64,000 nucleotides of DNA, from positions 1 to 64,000 of the forward strand of contig JBLNCE010000088.1 in the NCBI GenBank assembly GCA_050260415.1, written 5' to 3'. Within the stretch, counting starts at the first letter, position 1; each line of letters opens with the position of its first letter. The translations under genes and the position numbers were made by a program. Shown piece after piece: positions 19,967 through 29,375 of the stretch. The notes under the pieces are model-generated. The model was given only the letters and a program-made list of their open reading frames with translations, had not been told where the DNA came from and ran no database searches. The stretch comes from JBLNCE01 sp050260415. GTDB lineage: Bacteria; Bacillota; UBA4882; JAAYXC01.

Positions 19967-20116
19967 GGTTTGGCCCCCGCCTCCGGCGGGGTAATGTTTG
20001 TCCGGCCCCGATGCGGGTTAGTGCCAGACCGATCTTATTCTTGAAGCATGGGTCATGATTGGCGAAAGAGGCTCGTCCAGTATGGGCCCAAGCTGCCGGG
20101 GGAAGTGGATACGAGC

Positions 20117-22225
20117 GTGGCCAAGTCCCTGATTATTGTGGAATCGCCGCACAAAGCCAAGACCATCGAGCAATTCTTGGGCAGGGATTATTCCGTCAAA
20201 GCCTCCGTGGGCCATATCCGGGACCTCCCGACCAGCCAGTTCGGTGTGGATATCGAGCGGGGATTCACCCCCAAATACGTAACAATCCGAGGGCAAGGCA
20301 AGGTTATCTCGGAACTGAAGACCGCGGCCAAAAAGGCGGAGCATGTGCTGCTGGCGACGGACCCCGACCGCGAGGGCGAAGCGATCTCATGGCACCTGTC
20401 ACAAGCCCTGGAATTGGATCACAAGGCGCAGAGGATTGAGTTTCATGAGATCACGCCCAAGGCTATCTCCGCGGCGCTGGCCGCCCCGCGGTCCATCGAT
20501 CTGAGGCGGGTCAACGCCCAACAAGCCCGGCGCGTGCTGGACAGGATCATCGGCTATCAGCTGAGCCCGTTGCTCTGGAAGAAGGTCCGCCGGGGGCTTT
20601 CCGCCGGACGGGTACAATCGGTGGCGGTACGACTGCTCGTGGAGCGGGAGATCGAGATCCGCGGTTTTAAGCCCCTTGAATACTGGACCATCGATGTGCA
20701 TCTAGCCACCCCGAACGGTGAAGGCCTACTGGCCCGGGTCATCAGCCTGGACGGTAAGAAGCTGGAGATTGGCACGGAGAAGGACGCGCTCGCGCACCGG
20801 AAAGTTCTCGCCGCCGCCACCTATCGTCTCCTCGAGGTGAAGCGCAAGGAAAAACTACGTAACCCGCCGCCTCCGTTCACCACGAGCACCATGCAGCAGG
20901 AGGCTTCGCGTAAACTTGGTTTCAGCGCGCGGCGTACCATGGTTCTGGCGCAGCAGCTCTATGAGGGGCTAGAGCTTGGTTCCGAGGGGAGCGTAGGGCT
21001 GATAACCTACATGCGCACGGACTCCGTGCGCGTGGCGGAGGAAGCCCAAGCGGAAGCGGCCTCTCTCATCGACGAGCGTTTTGGGCGGGACTATCGGCCG
21101 GCTGAACCGCCGAAGTACAAGACGAAGGCCGTTGCGGCTCAGGAAGCGCACGAGGCCATCCGCCCGACCAGCGTACGTCGTACGCCGGAGATGGTCAAGG
21201 CCTTTCTCGACCGCGATCAACTGAGGCTCTACCAACTGGTCTGGGCGCGGTTCCTGGCTAGTCAGATGCGGCCGGCGGTCATGGATACGGTTGCGGTCGA
21301 TATCGCCGCCGGCGATTACCTATGCCGCGCCAACGGCTCGACGGTCAAGTTCCCCGGGTATCTTGAGGTCTACCAAGAGGGCAAGGATGATGAACTCAAG
21401 GAGGAGGAGGGGCTGCTGCCGCCTCTGACCGGCGATGAAGCGCTGCGCCTGGCCGAGGAAGGCGTGGAGCTCAAGCAGCATTTCACCCAGCCCCCGCCCC
21501 GTTACTCCGAGGCCATGCTGGTCAGGGCCCTGGAAGAGAAGGGCATCGGGCGTCCGAGCACTTATGCGCCGACCATCGATACGATCCTGCGTCGCAATTA
21601 TGCTCAATTGCTGGAGAAACGCTTTCATCCGACGAAGCTCGGCGAGGTGGTCGTGCAATTATTGACCGAGCATTTCCCGGACGTGGTGGACATCGACTTT
21701 ACGGCGGAGCTGGAAAACCAACTGGATCAGATTGAGGCCGGCGAGTTGGCCTGGAACCAAGTTGTCAAGGAATTCTACGCGCCGTTCATGGCTGACCTGG
21801 AGAAAGCCAAGGATCATCTGGAGCGGGTGAAGATCGAGGACGAAGTCAGCGAGGTCCCTTGTGAGCGGTGCGGACGCATGATGGTGGTCAAATACGGCCG
21901 CTTCGGGAAATTCCTCGCCTGCCCCGGCTATCCGGAGTGCAAGTCCACCAAGCCGATACGCAAGGAACTCGGGGTGGCCTGCCCGCTCTGCGGCAAGCAG
22001 GTGGTGGAACGCCGAACCAAGAAGGGGCGCCGTTTCTTTGGTTGCAGCGGTTACCCCGGCTGTGACTTTGTGAGTTGGGAACCGCCGGCAAAGACTCCTT
22101 GCCCCAAATGCGGTTCTTTTGCCAAGCTTCGCGGGGGTAAAGGCCACCCGCAACAGCTCGTTTGCACCAAGGAAAGTTGTGGGTTCATGGGGCCACTCCC
22201 CGAAGAGAAACCGGCCGACAGATGA
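20117..22225 (+). CDS. topA: DNA topoisomerase I (type IA)
   Basis: 702 residues. The Toprim start SLIIVESPHKAKTIEQFLG (His where most have Ala), DPDREGEAISWHL, the active tyrosine in GLITYMRTDSVRVAEEA, and IGRPSTYAPTIDTI are present. Three C-terminal zinc fingers follow (CERCGR...CPGYPEC, CPLCGK...CSGYPGC, CPKCGS...CTKESC). It relaxes negative supercoils. GTG 20117 is chosen because topA proteins start at this residue and GGGGGAAG precedes it; longer starts from 20048 lack support. Its stop overlaps trmFO. Confidence 0.96.
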   Translation: MAKSLIIVESPHKAKTIEQFLGRDYSVKASVGHIRDLPTSQFGVDIERGFTPKYVTIRGQGKVISELKTAAKKAEHVLLATDPDREGEAISWHLSQALELDHKAQRIEFHEITPKAISAALAAPRSIDLRRVNAQQARRVLDRIIGYQLSPLLWKKVRRGLSAGRVQSVAVRLLVEREIEIRGFKPLEYWTIDVHLATPNGEGLLARVISLDGKKLEIGTEKDALAHRKVLAAATYRLLEVKRKEKLRNPPPPFTTSTMQQEASRKLGFSARRTMVLAQQLYEGLELGSEGSVGLITYMRTDSVRVAEEAQAEAASLIDERFGRDYRPAEPPKYKTKAVAAQEAHEAIRPTSVRRTPEMVKAFLDRDQLRLYQLVWARFLASQMRPAVMDTVAVDIAAGDYLCRANGSTVKFPGYLEVYQEGKDDELKEEEGLLPPLTGDEALRLAEEGVELKQHFTQPPPRYSEAMLVRALEEKGIGRPSTYAPTIDTILRRNYAQLLEKRFHPTKLGEVVVQLLTEHFPDVVDIDFTAELENQLDQIEAGELAWNQVVKEFYAPFMADLEKAKDHLERVKIEDEVSEVPCERCGRMMVVKYGRFGKFLACPGYPECKSTKPIRKELGVACPLCGKQVVERRTKKGRRFFGCSGYPGCDFVSWEPPAKTPCPKCGSFAKLRGGKGHPQQLVCTKESCGFMGPLPEEKPADR

Positions 22226-23532
22226 GCGAGGTAGTCGTCGTCGGAGGCGGTTTGGCCGGCGCCGAGGCCGCCTGGCAGCTGGCAACACGCGGCATCGACG
22301 TAATTCTTTATGAGATGCGGCCCCTTGTCATGACGCCAGCCCATCGGACGGGATTATGCGCCGAATTGGTCTGCAGCAATTCATTCCGTGCCGCTGGTTG
22401 GGAGAATGCCGTCGGGCTCCTAAAGGAAGAAATGCGGCGGCTCGGCTCCCTGATCATGACCGCGGCCGACGCCACACGTGTGCCCGCCGGCGGAGCGTTG
22501 GCGGTGGACCGCACGCTGTTCGCGCGGTTTGTTACGGAACGGCTGGCGGGTCATCCCCGGATCCGCATCGAACGCCGGGAAATAACGGCGGTGCCGGCCC
22601 CGCCGGCCGTCATCGCCACCGGGCCGCTTACCGCGGGCGAGTTCGCGGCGGCCTTGCGTACGAAACTTGGCCAAGACTACCTGCATTTCTACGATGCGGC
22701 GGCTCCCATTGCTTACCTGGAATCCCTCGACCGGAAGATTCTCTTCCGTGCCTCTCGTTACGGAAAAGGAGACGACGGCGCCTATCTGAACGCCCCCTTT
22801 ACGCGCGAAGAGTATGAACGTTTCCACCGTGAACTCCTGGCCGCGGATACCCGCAGCGGCCACCTGCCCGATGACGCTGTCTTCTTCGAAGGCTGTCTGC
22901 CCATTGAGGAAATCGCGCGGCGCGGGCAGGATACGTTGCGCTACGGCCCTCTGAAGCCGGTCGGATTGACCGATCCGCGGAGCGGTAGGAGACCGTATGC
23001 CGTGGTTCAGCTTAGGCAGGATAACGCGGCTGGTTCCCTCTATAACCTTGTCGGGTTTCAGACCAGGTTGAGCCATGGAGAGCAAGTGCGGGTCTTCCGG
23101 CTTATCCCCGGGCTCCAAAATGTTGAATTCGCGCGTTACGGCGGCATGCACCGCAACTCCTACCTCAATGCGCCCCTCTTGCTGCATCCGACCGGGGAGA
23201 CCCGCGGGACGGAAGGTCTCTTCTTTGCCGGGCAGCTGACCGGGGTGGAGGGCTACGTCGAATCCTCATGTAGCGGGCTTATCGCCGGCGTGAATATGGC
23301 ACGGCGGATGCAAGGCCAGGAACCGCTGTCTTTCCCTCCCGAAACCGCCCATGGCGCCCTGATGCACTACATCACTTCCGCCGCGCCAGCCCACTTCCAG
23401 CCCATGAACGTGAACTTCGGTTTGTTCCCCCCGCTTCCGGTCCAGGTTCGCGACAAGCGGCAACGATATAGGGCCCTTGTGGAACGTGCGTTGACGGCAT
23501 TGTCAGCGTTAAAAACCTGCAATAATCGGTAA
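22222..23532 (+). CDS. trmFO: tRNA (uracil-5-)-methyltransferase TrmFO, folate/FAD-dependent
   Basis: 436 residues. The FAD-binding GGGLAGAEAAWQLATRG start, LVCSNSFRAAGWENAVGLLKEEMR with the catalytic cysteine region, and GQLTGVEGYVESSCSGLIAG near the C-terminus are diagnostic. It makes T54 in tRNA using methylene-tetrahydrofolate. ATGA overlap with topA shows coupling. The topA-trmFO-xer-codY order is as in Bacillus, but a separate promoter follows trmFO. Confidence 0.96.
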   Translation: MSEVVVVGGGLAGAEAAWQLATRGIDVILYEMRPLVMTPAHRTGLCAELVCSNSFRAAGWENAVGLLKEEMRRLGSLIMTAADATRVPAGGALAVDRTLFARFVTERLAGHPRIRIERREITAVPAPPAVIATGPLTAGEFAAALRTKLGQDYLHFYDAAAPIAYLESLDRKILFRASRYGKGDDGAYLNAPFTREEYERFHRELLAADTRSGHLPDDAVFFEGCLPIEEIARRGQDTLRYGPLKPVGLTDPRSGRRPYAVVQLRQDNAAGSLYNLVGFQTRLSHGEQVRVFRLIPGLQNVEFARYGGMHRNSYLNAPLLLHPTGETRGTEGLFFAGQLTGVEGYVESSCSGLIAGVNMARRMQGQEPLSFPPETAHGALMHYITSAAPAHFQPMNVNFGLFPPLPVQVRDKRQRYRALVERALTALSALKTCNNR

Positions 23533-23624
23533 AAACAGTGAACCACCCTCAGCCACGCACATTCTTACTCCGCTTGACGCTGCGCAAATGTTTCTAGCTT
23601 ACTGATCCGTTCGGACAGAGCGTC

Positions 23625-23653
23625 TTGCAGAATTCGGCACAATATGGTATTAT
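23625..23653 (+). promoter_or_regulatory. Predicted sigma-A promoter for the xerC-like gene
   Basis: TTGCAG (23625) and TATTAT (23648), 17-bp spacer. Because the -10 lies only 15 bases before ATG 23668, starts further upstream in the same frame are excluded. Confidence 0.7.
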
Positions 23654-23667
23654 GTGTGGTGATTGGG

Positions 23668-24567
23668 ATGGACCAGTTTATTGATGATTTTCTGAAGACC
23701 ATGCAGCTTGCCAAAGGTGCAGCAAGCAGGACAGTTGTGGCTTATGCCACGGATCTGAGTCAATTCTCGCAATTCGTTGCCGATCGTGGCCTCGCGCATC
23801 CCAGCCAAGTGAATCACCTTGTTATTCGGGAGTTCCTGGCGTCCCTCAAGGAACAGGGATTGGCCAAGAGTTCGATCGGCCGGAAGATGGCAGCCTTACG
23901 TTCTTTCTTTCGTTATCTCTGCCTCCGCGGCACGCTCTCGGCCAGCCCAATCATGGGCGTGTCGACGCCTCGCAGGGAGAAGCGGTTGCCGCATTTCTTG
24001 TACCAACAGGAAGTGGAGATTCTACTGGCCGCCCCGGGTACCAATACGCCTCTTGCCCTACGGGATGTGGCCATCCTGGAGACCCTTTACGCCACCGGCA
24101 TTCGTCTTTCGGAGCTAGTCCGCCTCAACCTGAACGACATGGACTTTAAGCTTCGGTGTATACGGGTAATGGGCAAGGGTGCCAAAGAAAGAATCGTACC
24201 CATCGGCCGCGCGGCCCTGGTCGCCTGTGAAGATTATCTCGTCCTGGGACGGCCGGTCCTGGCTCAGGTTGCCGGGTTGCCCGAACCGGAGCGGGCATTC
24301 TTTCTCAATTATCAAGGCAGAAGGCTCTCGGGGCGCAGCGTTGAACGCATCGTCGCACGATATCTCGCCAAGATCGCCTTTGCGCGTCACGCCAGCCCAC
24401 ATGCGATTAGGCACTCCTTTGCCACCCACCTGCTGGAAAACGGAGCCGACCTTCGGGTGGTGCAGGAACTTCTAGGTCACGTTGACGTTTCAACTACCCA
24501 GATCTATACCCACCTCAGCAAGGAAAAGCTCAAACGGGTATACGATCGGACACATCCGCGCGCTTGA
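23668..24567 (+). CDS. xerC: Tyrosine recombinase, XerC/XerD (CodV) type
   Basis: 299 residues. An N-terminal SAM-like domain (MDQFIDDFLKTMQLAKGAAS) and a catalytic domain with ATGIRLSEL (Arg), VMGKGAKERIVPIG (Lys), HAIRHSFATHLL (His-x-x-Arg), LLGHVDVSTTQIYTHL (His and nucleophile Tyr). It resolves chromosome dimers at dif with a partner. Position between trmFO and codY equals codV (xerC) in B. subtilis. No dif site was recognised, and its partner is not in the window. Confidence 0.9.
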   Translation: MDQFIDDFLKTMQLAKGAASRTVVAYATDLSQFSQFVADRGLAHPSQVNHLVIREFLASLKEQGLAKSSIGRKMAALRSFFRYLCLRGTLSASPIMGVSTPRREKRLPHFLYQQEVEILLAAPGTNTPLALRDVAILETLYATGIRLSELVRLNLNDMDFKLRCIRVMGKGAKERIVPIGRAALVACEDYLVLGRPVLAQVAGLPEPERAFFLNYQGRRLSGRSVERIVARYLAKIAFARHASPHAIRHSFATHLLENGADLRVVQELLGHVDVSTTQIYTHLSKEKLKRVYDRTHPRA

Positions 24568-24621
24568 GTCTGTGGTTGGCATGCACTTTCGAAATCTCGG
24601 ATAAACATAATTTTCGCGCGA

Positions 24622-24732
24622 ATGAGTAGGCTACATAGAGGGGAAGCCAGTGGATATCAAGGGTATACCGTTGCCCTAGGTAAGACGGAAATCGCCAGGC
24701 TTCTGGCGCGACTGGCGGCGGCCGGTCAGTGA
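24622..24732 (+). CDS. Possible small ORF of 36 residues between xerC and codY
   Basis: ATG 24622 to TGA 24732 would encode a basic, mostly helical peptide ending GKTEIARLLARLAAAGQ. It fills much of the 200-base gap where B. subtilis has hslV-hslU. No ribosome site precedes the ATG and I recognise no homologue; it could be a gene remnant or chance. It is listed only because the gap is otherwise empty. Confidence 0.2.
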   Translation: MSRLHRGEASGYQGYTVALGKTEIARLLARLAAAGQ

Positions 24733-24772
24733 GCGATTGGAATGTTCGAAAAAACATACAAGGAGAGTAACA

Positions 24773-25546
24773 ATGAGCGCGCTGTTGGAGAAAGTCAGGC
24801 AACTCAATCAGTTGGTGCAGAAAAGCGCGGAAGCCACGGACGATTATTCACCCATGGCGGAGACGGTGAGTACGCTTACGGCCAGCAATGCATATCTGGT
24901 GGGGCCCGATGGAATCGTGCGCGGTCACCATTATGCGGAGGAACCCGATTGCGAGCGGATCGCCTTGGATGAAGAGGCAAAGCTGTCGTCCGGGTTCCAG
25001 CAGAAGCTGGCCTTCCTCTTTCAACCGGCCACGAATATACCATTGGAAGGATGCATCTTTCACGAAGCCGACTGCAAGTGCCGGGGCCGCGTCATGACGG
25101 TCATCCCCATTCACAGCGGCGGTGAACGGTTGGGCAGCCTCCTCTTGACGCGCAAGAAGGAAAACTTCACGGACGATGACCTGGTGCTCGCCGAGGTTGG
25201 CGCCACGATTATAGGTATGGCCATTCTGCGGCACAGGGCGGAGCGCTCCGAAGCCGATGCGCGCCAGAAGGCGAACGTGCAAATCGCGTTGGATTCGCTA
25301 TCCTTCTCGGAGATGGAAGCGATCAACAACGTCTTTGAGGAATTGGGAGGAATGGAAGGTTTTCTGGTGGCGAGCAAGGTGGCGGACCGGATCGGTATCA
25401 CCCGCTCGGTAATCGTGAACGCCATGCGTAAGCTCGAGAGCGCCGGTGTCGTCGAGTCGCGTTCCCTGGGAATGAAAGGAACCTATATCAGGGTCCAGAA
25501 TCGCTTTTTCCTGGACGAATTGACCAAACGTAACCGGGCTAAATAG
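24773..25546 (+). CDS. codY: GTP- and branched-chain-amino-acid-sensing transcriptional regulator CodY
   Basis: 257 residues. The N-terminal GAF domain (LLEKVRQLNQLVQKSA, MAETVSTLTASNAYLV) binds branched-chain amino acids, and the C-terminal winged helix carries ASKVADRIGITRSVIVNAMRKLESAGVVESRSLGMKGTY-type sequence (helix-turn-helix IGITRSVIVNAMRKLESAG). It represses stationary-phase genes in nutrient excess. ATG follows AAGGAGAGTAAC. hslUV, normally between xerC and codY, are missing here. A terminator follows at once. Confidence 0.96.
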   Translation: MSALLEKVRQLNQLVQKSAEATDDYSPMAETVSTLTASNAYLVGPDGIVRGHHYAEEPDCERIALDEEAKLSSGFQQKLAFLFQPATNIPLEGCIFHEADCKCRGRVMTVIPIHSGGERLGSLLLTRKKENFTDDDLVLAEVGATIIGMAILRHRAERSEADARQKANVQIALDSLSFSEMEAINNVFEELGGMEGFLVASKVADRIGITRSVIVNAMRKLESAGVVESRSLGMKGTYIRVQNRFFLDELTKRNRAK

Positions 25547-25582
25547 CGGGTAGACCCTAACCATGCGGGCGTGGAATTTTAC

Positions 25583-25609
25583 GGTGCGCGATAGGCGCAC
25601 CTTTTTTTG
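25583..25609 (+). terminator. Intrinsic terminator of codY
   Basis: Perfect stem GGTGCGC / GCGCACC with a GATAG loop, followed by seven T. It isolates codY from the chemotaxis genes. The following 200 bases contain no gene that I can support. Confidence 0.9.
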
Positions 25610-25814
25610 TGTCCGTAGAAGTTTTTTCTTATACGACAGGCAGAAAATTCGGTCGCAAGAAGGGAATGCCTCCTGGACAGCGAATTAGTTCATGTCTGGA
25701 ACGCATATCCACTCTTGGGTCGACAAAGGGCCGCCATTGCTGGATTCGAGCGGCGGCTCTTGGAAAAGACACTGTCGCGAATATCTGCACAGTGACCTCG
25801 AGGAGGAGGCTGGC

Positions 25815-26177
25815 ATGGGTAACCGGGTTCTGGTAGTGGACGATGCAGCTTTCATGCGCATGATGATCAAGGACATTCTGCGCAAAGGTGGTTACCAAGT
25901 GATTGGCGAAGCCGAGGACGGCGTACGCGCGATTGAGAAGTATCGTGAGCTCAAGCCAGATCTCGTCACGATGGATATTACCATGCCCGACATGGACGGG
26001 ATAACCGCCGTGAAGGAAATCCGCAAAGTGGACGAAAACGCGGTCATTATCATGTGCAGCGCCATGGGGCAGCAAGCCATGGTGATAGATGCCATCCAAG
26101 CCGGGGCTAAGGACTTCATCGTCAAGCCATTCCAACCCGATCGGGTACTCGAAGCGATCCGCAAGGTTCTTGGTTGA
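25815..26177 (+). CDS. cheY: Chemotaxis response regulator CheY
   Basis: 120 residues, a single receiver domain. Acidic pair DD at 9-10, phospho-acceptor Asp54 in DLVTMDITMPDMDG, Lys in FIVKPFQP. Residue Asp54 is at the same number as in B. subtilis CheY. It binds the flagellar switch after phosphorylation by CheA. ATG 25815 follows AGGAGGAGGCTGGC; the longer frame upstream is not conserved. First gene of the cheY-A-W-C-D-fliA run. Confidence 0.93.
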   Translation: MGNRVLVVDDAAFMRMMIKDILRKGGYQVIGEAEDGVRAIEKYRELKPDLVTMDITMPDMDGITAVKEIRKVDENAVIIMCSAMGQQAMVIDAIQAGAKDFIVKPFQPDRVLEAIRKVLG

Positions 26178-26246
26178 GCCGCGAAAACGGCTGCCTCCGA
26201 GTACCGGCATGGCATGGGTATAAGTCAAGCCTCACGGGAGGTGAGC

Positions 26247-28223
26247 ATGGTGGAGATCTCACAATACTTAAGCGTCTTTATGGATGAATGCGCCGAACAT
26301 CTTCAGACCCTTAACCAGGCCCTACTTGAGTTGGAGAACGACCCGGATAACGGGGAACTCCTCAACACGATCTTCCGCGCCGCGCATACCTTGAAGGGCG
26401 CCTCCATGACCATGGGTTTCAACAAAATGTCCGCCCTGACAAGCGCGATGGAGGATGTACTGAGCGGCCTTCGGAACAAGGAGATCCCCATCTCATCAGA
26501 GGTCGTCAGCCTTCTTTTCGAATCATTCGACCTGCTGGATGTCTTGGCCCAAGGCATCGGCAGCGGCCGTGAAGAAGACATCGAGATCAACGGCGTCACG
26601 CAACAACTCCGCCGTTTGGCCACGGGCGAGGAGGCAACTCCGCCCACGGTCGAAAAGCGGCGTGATTTACAGCTCCGGTATACCGCCCAGGAAAAGGAAG
26701 AGATCGCCCAGGCTATCAATGATGGTGCCACACTTTGGCATGTGACCGTGACACTCAAGGCCGACTGCCTGCTCAAGGGCGCCCGGGCCTTCATGGTCCT
26801 CCGTGAGTTGGCGCGCCTGGGTGAAGTGGTAAGGAGCATCCCCGATGCCAAGGATCTCGAGGACGAGAAATTCCAGGATTCGTTCATTGTAGGGCTTATC
26901 TCCAGGGAACCGGCGGAGATTATCATCTCCACCGTCAGGCAGATCTCCGACGTGGCGGCCGCCAGCGCGGAACGGACGAATGTGGAGTCCTTACAGATCG
27001 AGCGGCGGGTTGCGGAACCCGTGGAGGTAGTCCAGCCGGAAGTTGTTGCGCGTCCGGGCGTGGAACGAGCCTCCACCGGCCAGACGGTGCGAGTTGACAT
27101 ACGAAAACTCGACGACCTGATGAACATCGTGGTCGAGCTCGTAATCAACCGTTCCCGGTTGGAACAGTTATGTTCAGCGGTGCAATCAAGGGAACTCGAC
27201 GAGACCCTCGAACAGGTGGCCCGCTTGACTCTCGACCTCCAGAGCCGCGTACTGAAGACCCGGATGGTTCCGGTGGACAATGTGTTTCGCCGGTTCCCAC
27301 GCCTGGTGCGGGACCTCAGCAAGGAAATGGGCAAGCAGGCCACCCTCGTGACGCTTGGCGGGGATACCGAGCTGGATCGCACCGTGATCGATGAGATCGG
27401 CGATCCTCTCATGCATATACTCCGCAACTGTCTGGACCACGGTATCGAAACGCCGGCGGAACGAGTGGCGAAAGGGAAATCCGCCACCGGTACCGTTACC
27501 CTCGAGGCACGCCAGGAAGGTAACAACATCGTCATCAAGGTCTCCGATGACGGCCAGGGTATCGCGATTGAGCGGGTGGCGGCCAAGGCACTGGAACTGA
27601 ACCTCGTTACCGAAGCCGAACTGGGAGAGATGACGCCAAATCAGATCGCGGAGCTGATTTTCACCCCGGGGTTGTCCACCGCGGCCAAAGTAAGCGATGT
27701 CTCCGGTCGCGGCGTAGGCATGGATGCGGTCAGAGCAAAGATCGATTCCCTGCGCGGTACGGTAACCATCGAAACAGTACCCGGCCAAGGGACGTCCGTT
27801 ATTATCAGGCTGCCGTTGACATTGGCCATCATCCAGACGCTCATGGTGGAACTAGGCGAGGACATCTTCCTCATACCTTCCGGATACATCGACTCGACCA
27901 TCAGCGTCATGAGACGAGATATCAAGAAGGTGCGCAATCAGGAGGTGACCATGGTCCGTGGGGAGGTCCTGCCCCTTGTCAGGCTGCAGGCCGTCCTCGG
28001 CGGGACCGAGGCAAGGAACAACGATCTCGAGGAACTCGACGTCGTTGTCATCCGGCAGGGAGACAGACGGTTGGGTTGTGTGGTGGATCGTCTCTTGCGC
28101 CAGCAAGACGTGGTGCTTAAACCGCTCGGTAACCTTCTCGGTAGCGTGCGCGGTATCGCCGGCGCCACGATCTTGGGCGATGGCCGCGTGGCGCTGATAC
28201 TTGACGTCAGGTCTGTGGCATAA
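26247..28223 (+). CDS. cheA: Chemotaxis histidine kinase CheA
   Basis: 658 residues. P1 Hpt domain with His47 in FRAAHTLKGAS; a P2-like domain about 145-240; P3 dimerisation (VRVDIRKLDDLMNIVVELVI); P4 ATPase with LRNCLDHGIETPAER, VSDDGQGI and GRGVGMDAVRAKID; P5 CheW-like end (LPLTLAIIQTLMV onward). It autophosphorylates in receptor arrays and passes phosphate to CheY. ATG 26247 follows GGGAGGTGAGC. No receptor (MCP), cheB or cheR is in the window. Confidence 0.95.
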   Translation: MVEISQYLSVFMDECAEHLQTLNQALLELENDPDNGELLNTIFRAAHTLKGASMTMGFNKMSALTSAMEDVLSGLRNKEIPISSEVVSLLFESFDLLDVLAQGIGSGREEDIEINGVTQQLRRLATGEEATPPTVEKRRDLQLRYTAQEKEEIAQAINDGATLWHVTVTLKADCLLKGARAFMVLRELARLGEVVRSIPDAKDLEDEKFQDSFIVGLISREPAEIIISTVRQISDVAAASAERTNVESLQIERRVAEPVEVVQPEVVARPGVERASTGQTVRVDIRKLDDLMNIVVELVINRSRLEQLCSAVQSRELDETLEQVARLTLDLQSRVLKTRMVPVDNVFRRFPRLVRDLSKEMGKQATLVTLGGDTELDRTVIDEIGDPLMHILRNCLDHGIETPAERVAKGKSATGTVTLEARQEGNNIVIKVSDDGQGIAIERVAAKALELNLVTEAELGEMTPNQIAELIFTPGLSTAAKVSDVSGRGVGMDAVRAKIDSLRGTVTIETVPGQGTSVIIRLPLTLAIIQTLMVELGEDIFLIPSGYIDSTISVMRRDIKKVRNQEVTMVRGEVLPLVRLQAVLGGTEARNNDLEELDVVVIRQGDRRLGCVVDRLLRQQDVVLKPLGNLLGSVRGIAGATILGDGRVALILDVRSVA

Positions 28224-28250
28224 ACCCTTCTTAATACGGGGGGATAAGGA

Positions 28251-28739
28251 ATGGCGATGACGGAAAAGGAACACATGGAGGAAACCATGCAATTGCTCGT
28301 CTTCAAACTCGGAGACGAGGAATACGCGGTGGATATCCTGCAAGCCCGCGGAATCGAACATCTCGACCAGGGGATCACCCGCGTGCCGAGGGCACCAGCC
28401 TTTGTGGAGGGGGTCATCAATCTACGGGGTGAAGTCTTGCCCATTGTGGATCTGCGTAAACGTTTCGGCCTTGTCGTTAGGCCTATCGGTTACGACTCCC
28501 GCGTCATCATCGTCGAGGTCGGCGGCGATCTCTTGGGTATGATCGTGGATGCCATCGTCGAGGTGTTGCGTGTTCCTTCCTCGTCGATCGAGGCCGCGCC
28601 CGAGATCACCAAGAGCATCGATACCTATTACTTGGCCGGGGTGGCCAAGATGGGAGAACGGTTGATCGTTCTCCTGAACCTGGAACGGACCCTGTCGCCT
28701 CAGGAGGCCCAGGAACTGTCCCAGGTGAAGTTGGGGTGA
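28251..28739 (+). CDS. cheW: Chemotaxis coupling protein CheW
   Basis: 162 residues, one CheW SH3-like domain: LLVFKLGDEEYAVDILQARG, VINLRGEVLPIVDLRKRFGL and VAKMGERLIVLLNLERTL. It links receptors to CheA. ATG 28251 has GGGGGATAAGGA upstream. It sits 27 bases after cheA and 6 before cheC. Confidence 0.94.
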   Translation: MAMTEKEHMEETMQLLVFKLGDEEYAVDILQARGIEHLDQGITRVPRAPAFVEGVINLRGEVLPIVDLRKRFGLVVRPIGYDSRVIIVEVGGDLLGMIVDAIVEVLRVPSSSIEAAPEITKSIDTYYLAGVAKMGERLIVLLNLERTLSPQEAQELSQVKLG

Positions 28740-28745
28740 GCCTAT

Positions 28746-29375
28746 TTGGATACATATAAGCCGTTGAGCGCCATCCAACTGGACGCGCTCTCGGAAATCG
28801 GGAATATCGGCGCCGGCCATGCCGCCACGGTTCTTTCGCAGCTCTTACGGGAGAGAATCTCCATCACCGTGCCGCGCATCAATATCGTACCGCTCGCAAG
28901 CGCCAGCGAGATGGTTGGCGGGCCGGAGACAGTTGTGGTCGGTATCTACCTGCGTGTTTTCGGCGATGCACCCAGCAGCATTCTTTTCATCTTTCCTCGG
29001 CAGGCGGCCATGCAACTGGTTGATATCCTCGTCGGACGAAAACCCGGTTCGACCAATCTCTTGCGCGAATACGAACAGTCAGCGTTGAAAGAAATCGGTA
29101 ACATCCTGACGGGAGCCTTCTTATACGCGCTTTCGAACTTCACGGGTTTGGCAATGCTGCCTTCGGTGCCCGCGTATGCCATGGATATGGCGGGGGCAAT
29201 CCTGGGCACTGTTTTACTGGAGATGGGAACGGTCTCGGACTATGCGTTGGTCATCGAGACGAGTTTCATCACCAAAGACCAGGATTCACGGGGACATTTC
29301 TTCCTGCTGCCTGACCTAGGAACCTTGGATGTCCTCCTGAACGCCATTGGAGTAGGTTCGGGATGCCAGAGGTAA
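28746..29375 (+). CDS. cheC: CheY-P phosphatase CheC
   Basis: 209 residues. Two phosphatase motifs of the CheC/FliY/CheX family, DALSEIGNIGAGHAATVLS near residue 13 and SALKEIGNILTGAFLYALS near residue 115, each with the Glu and Asn pair. It dephosphorylates CheY-P and binds CheD, an adaptation loop typical of Bacillus and Thermotoga. The start is TTG 28746. The end overlaps the cheD start by 13 bases. Confidence 0.94.
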   Translation: MDTYKPLSAIQLDALSEIGNIGAGHAATVLSQLLRERISITVPRINIVPLASASEMVGGPETVVVGIYLRVFGDAPSSILFIFPRQAAMQLVDILVGRKPGSTNLLREYEQSALKEIGNILTGAFLYALSNFTGLAMLPSVPAYAMDMAGAILGTVLLEMGTVSDYALVIETSFITKDQDSRGHFFLLPDLGTLDVLLNAIGVGSGCQR

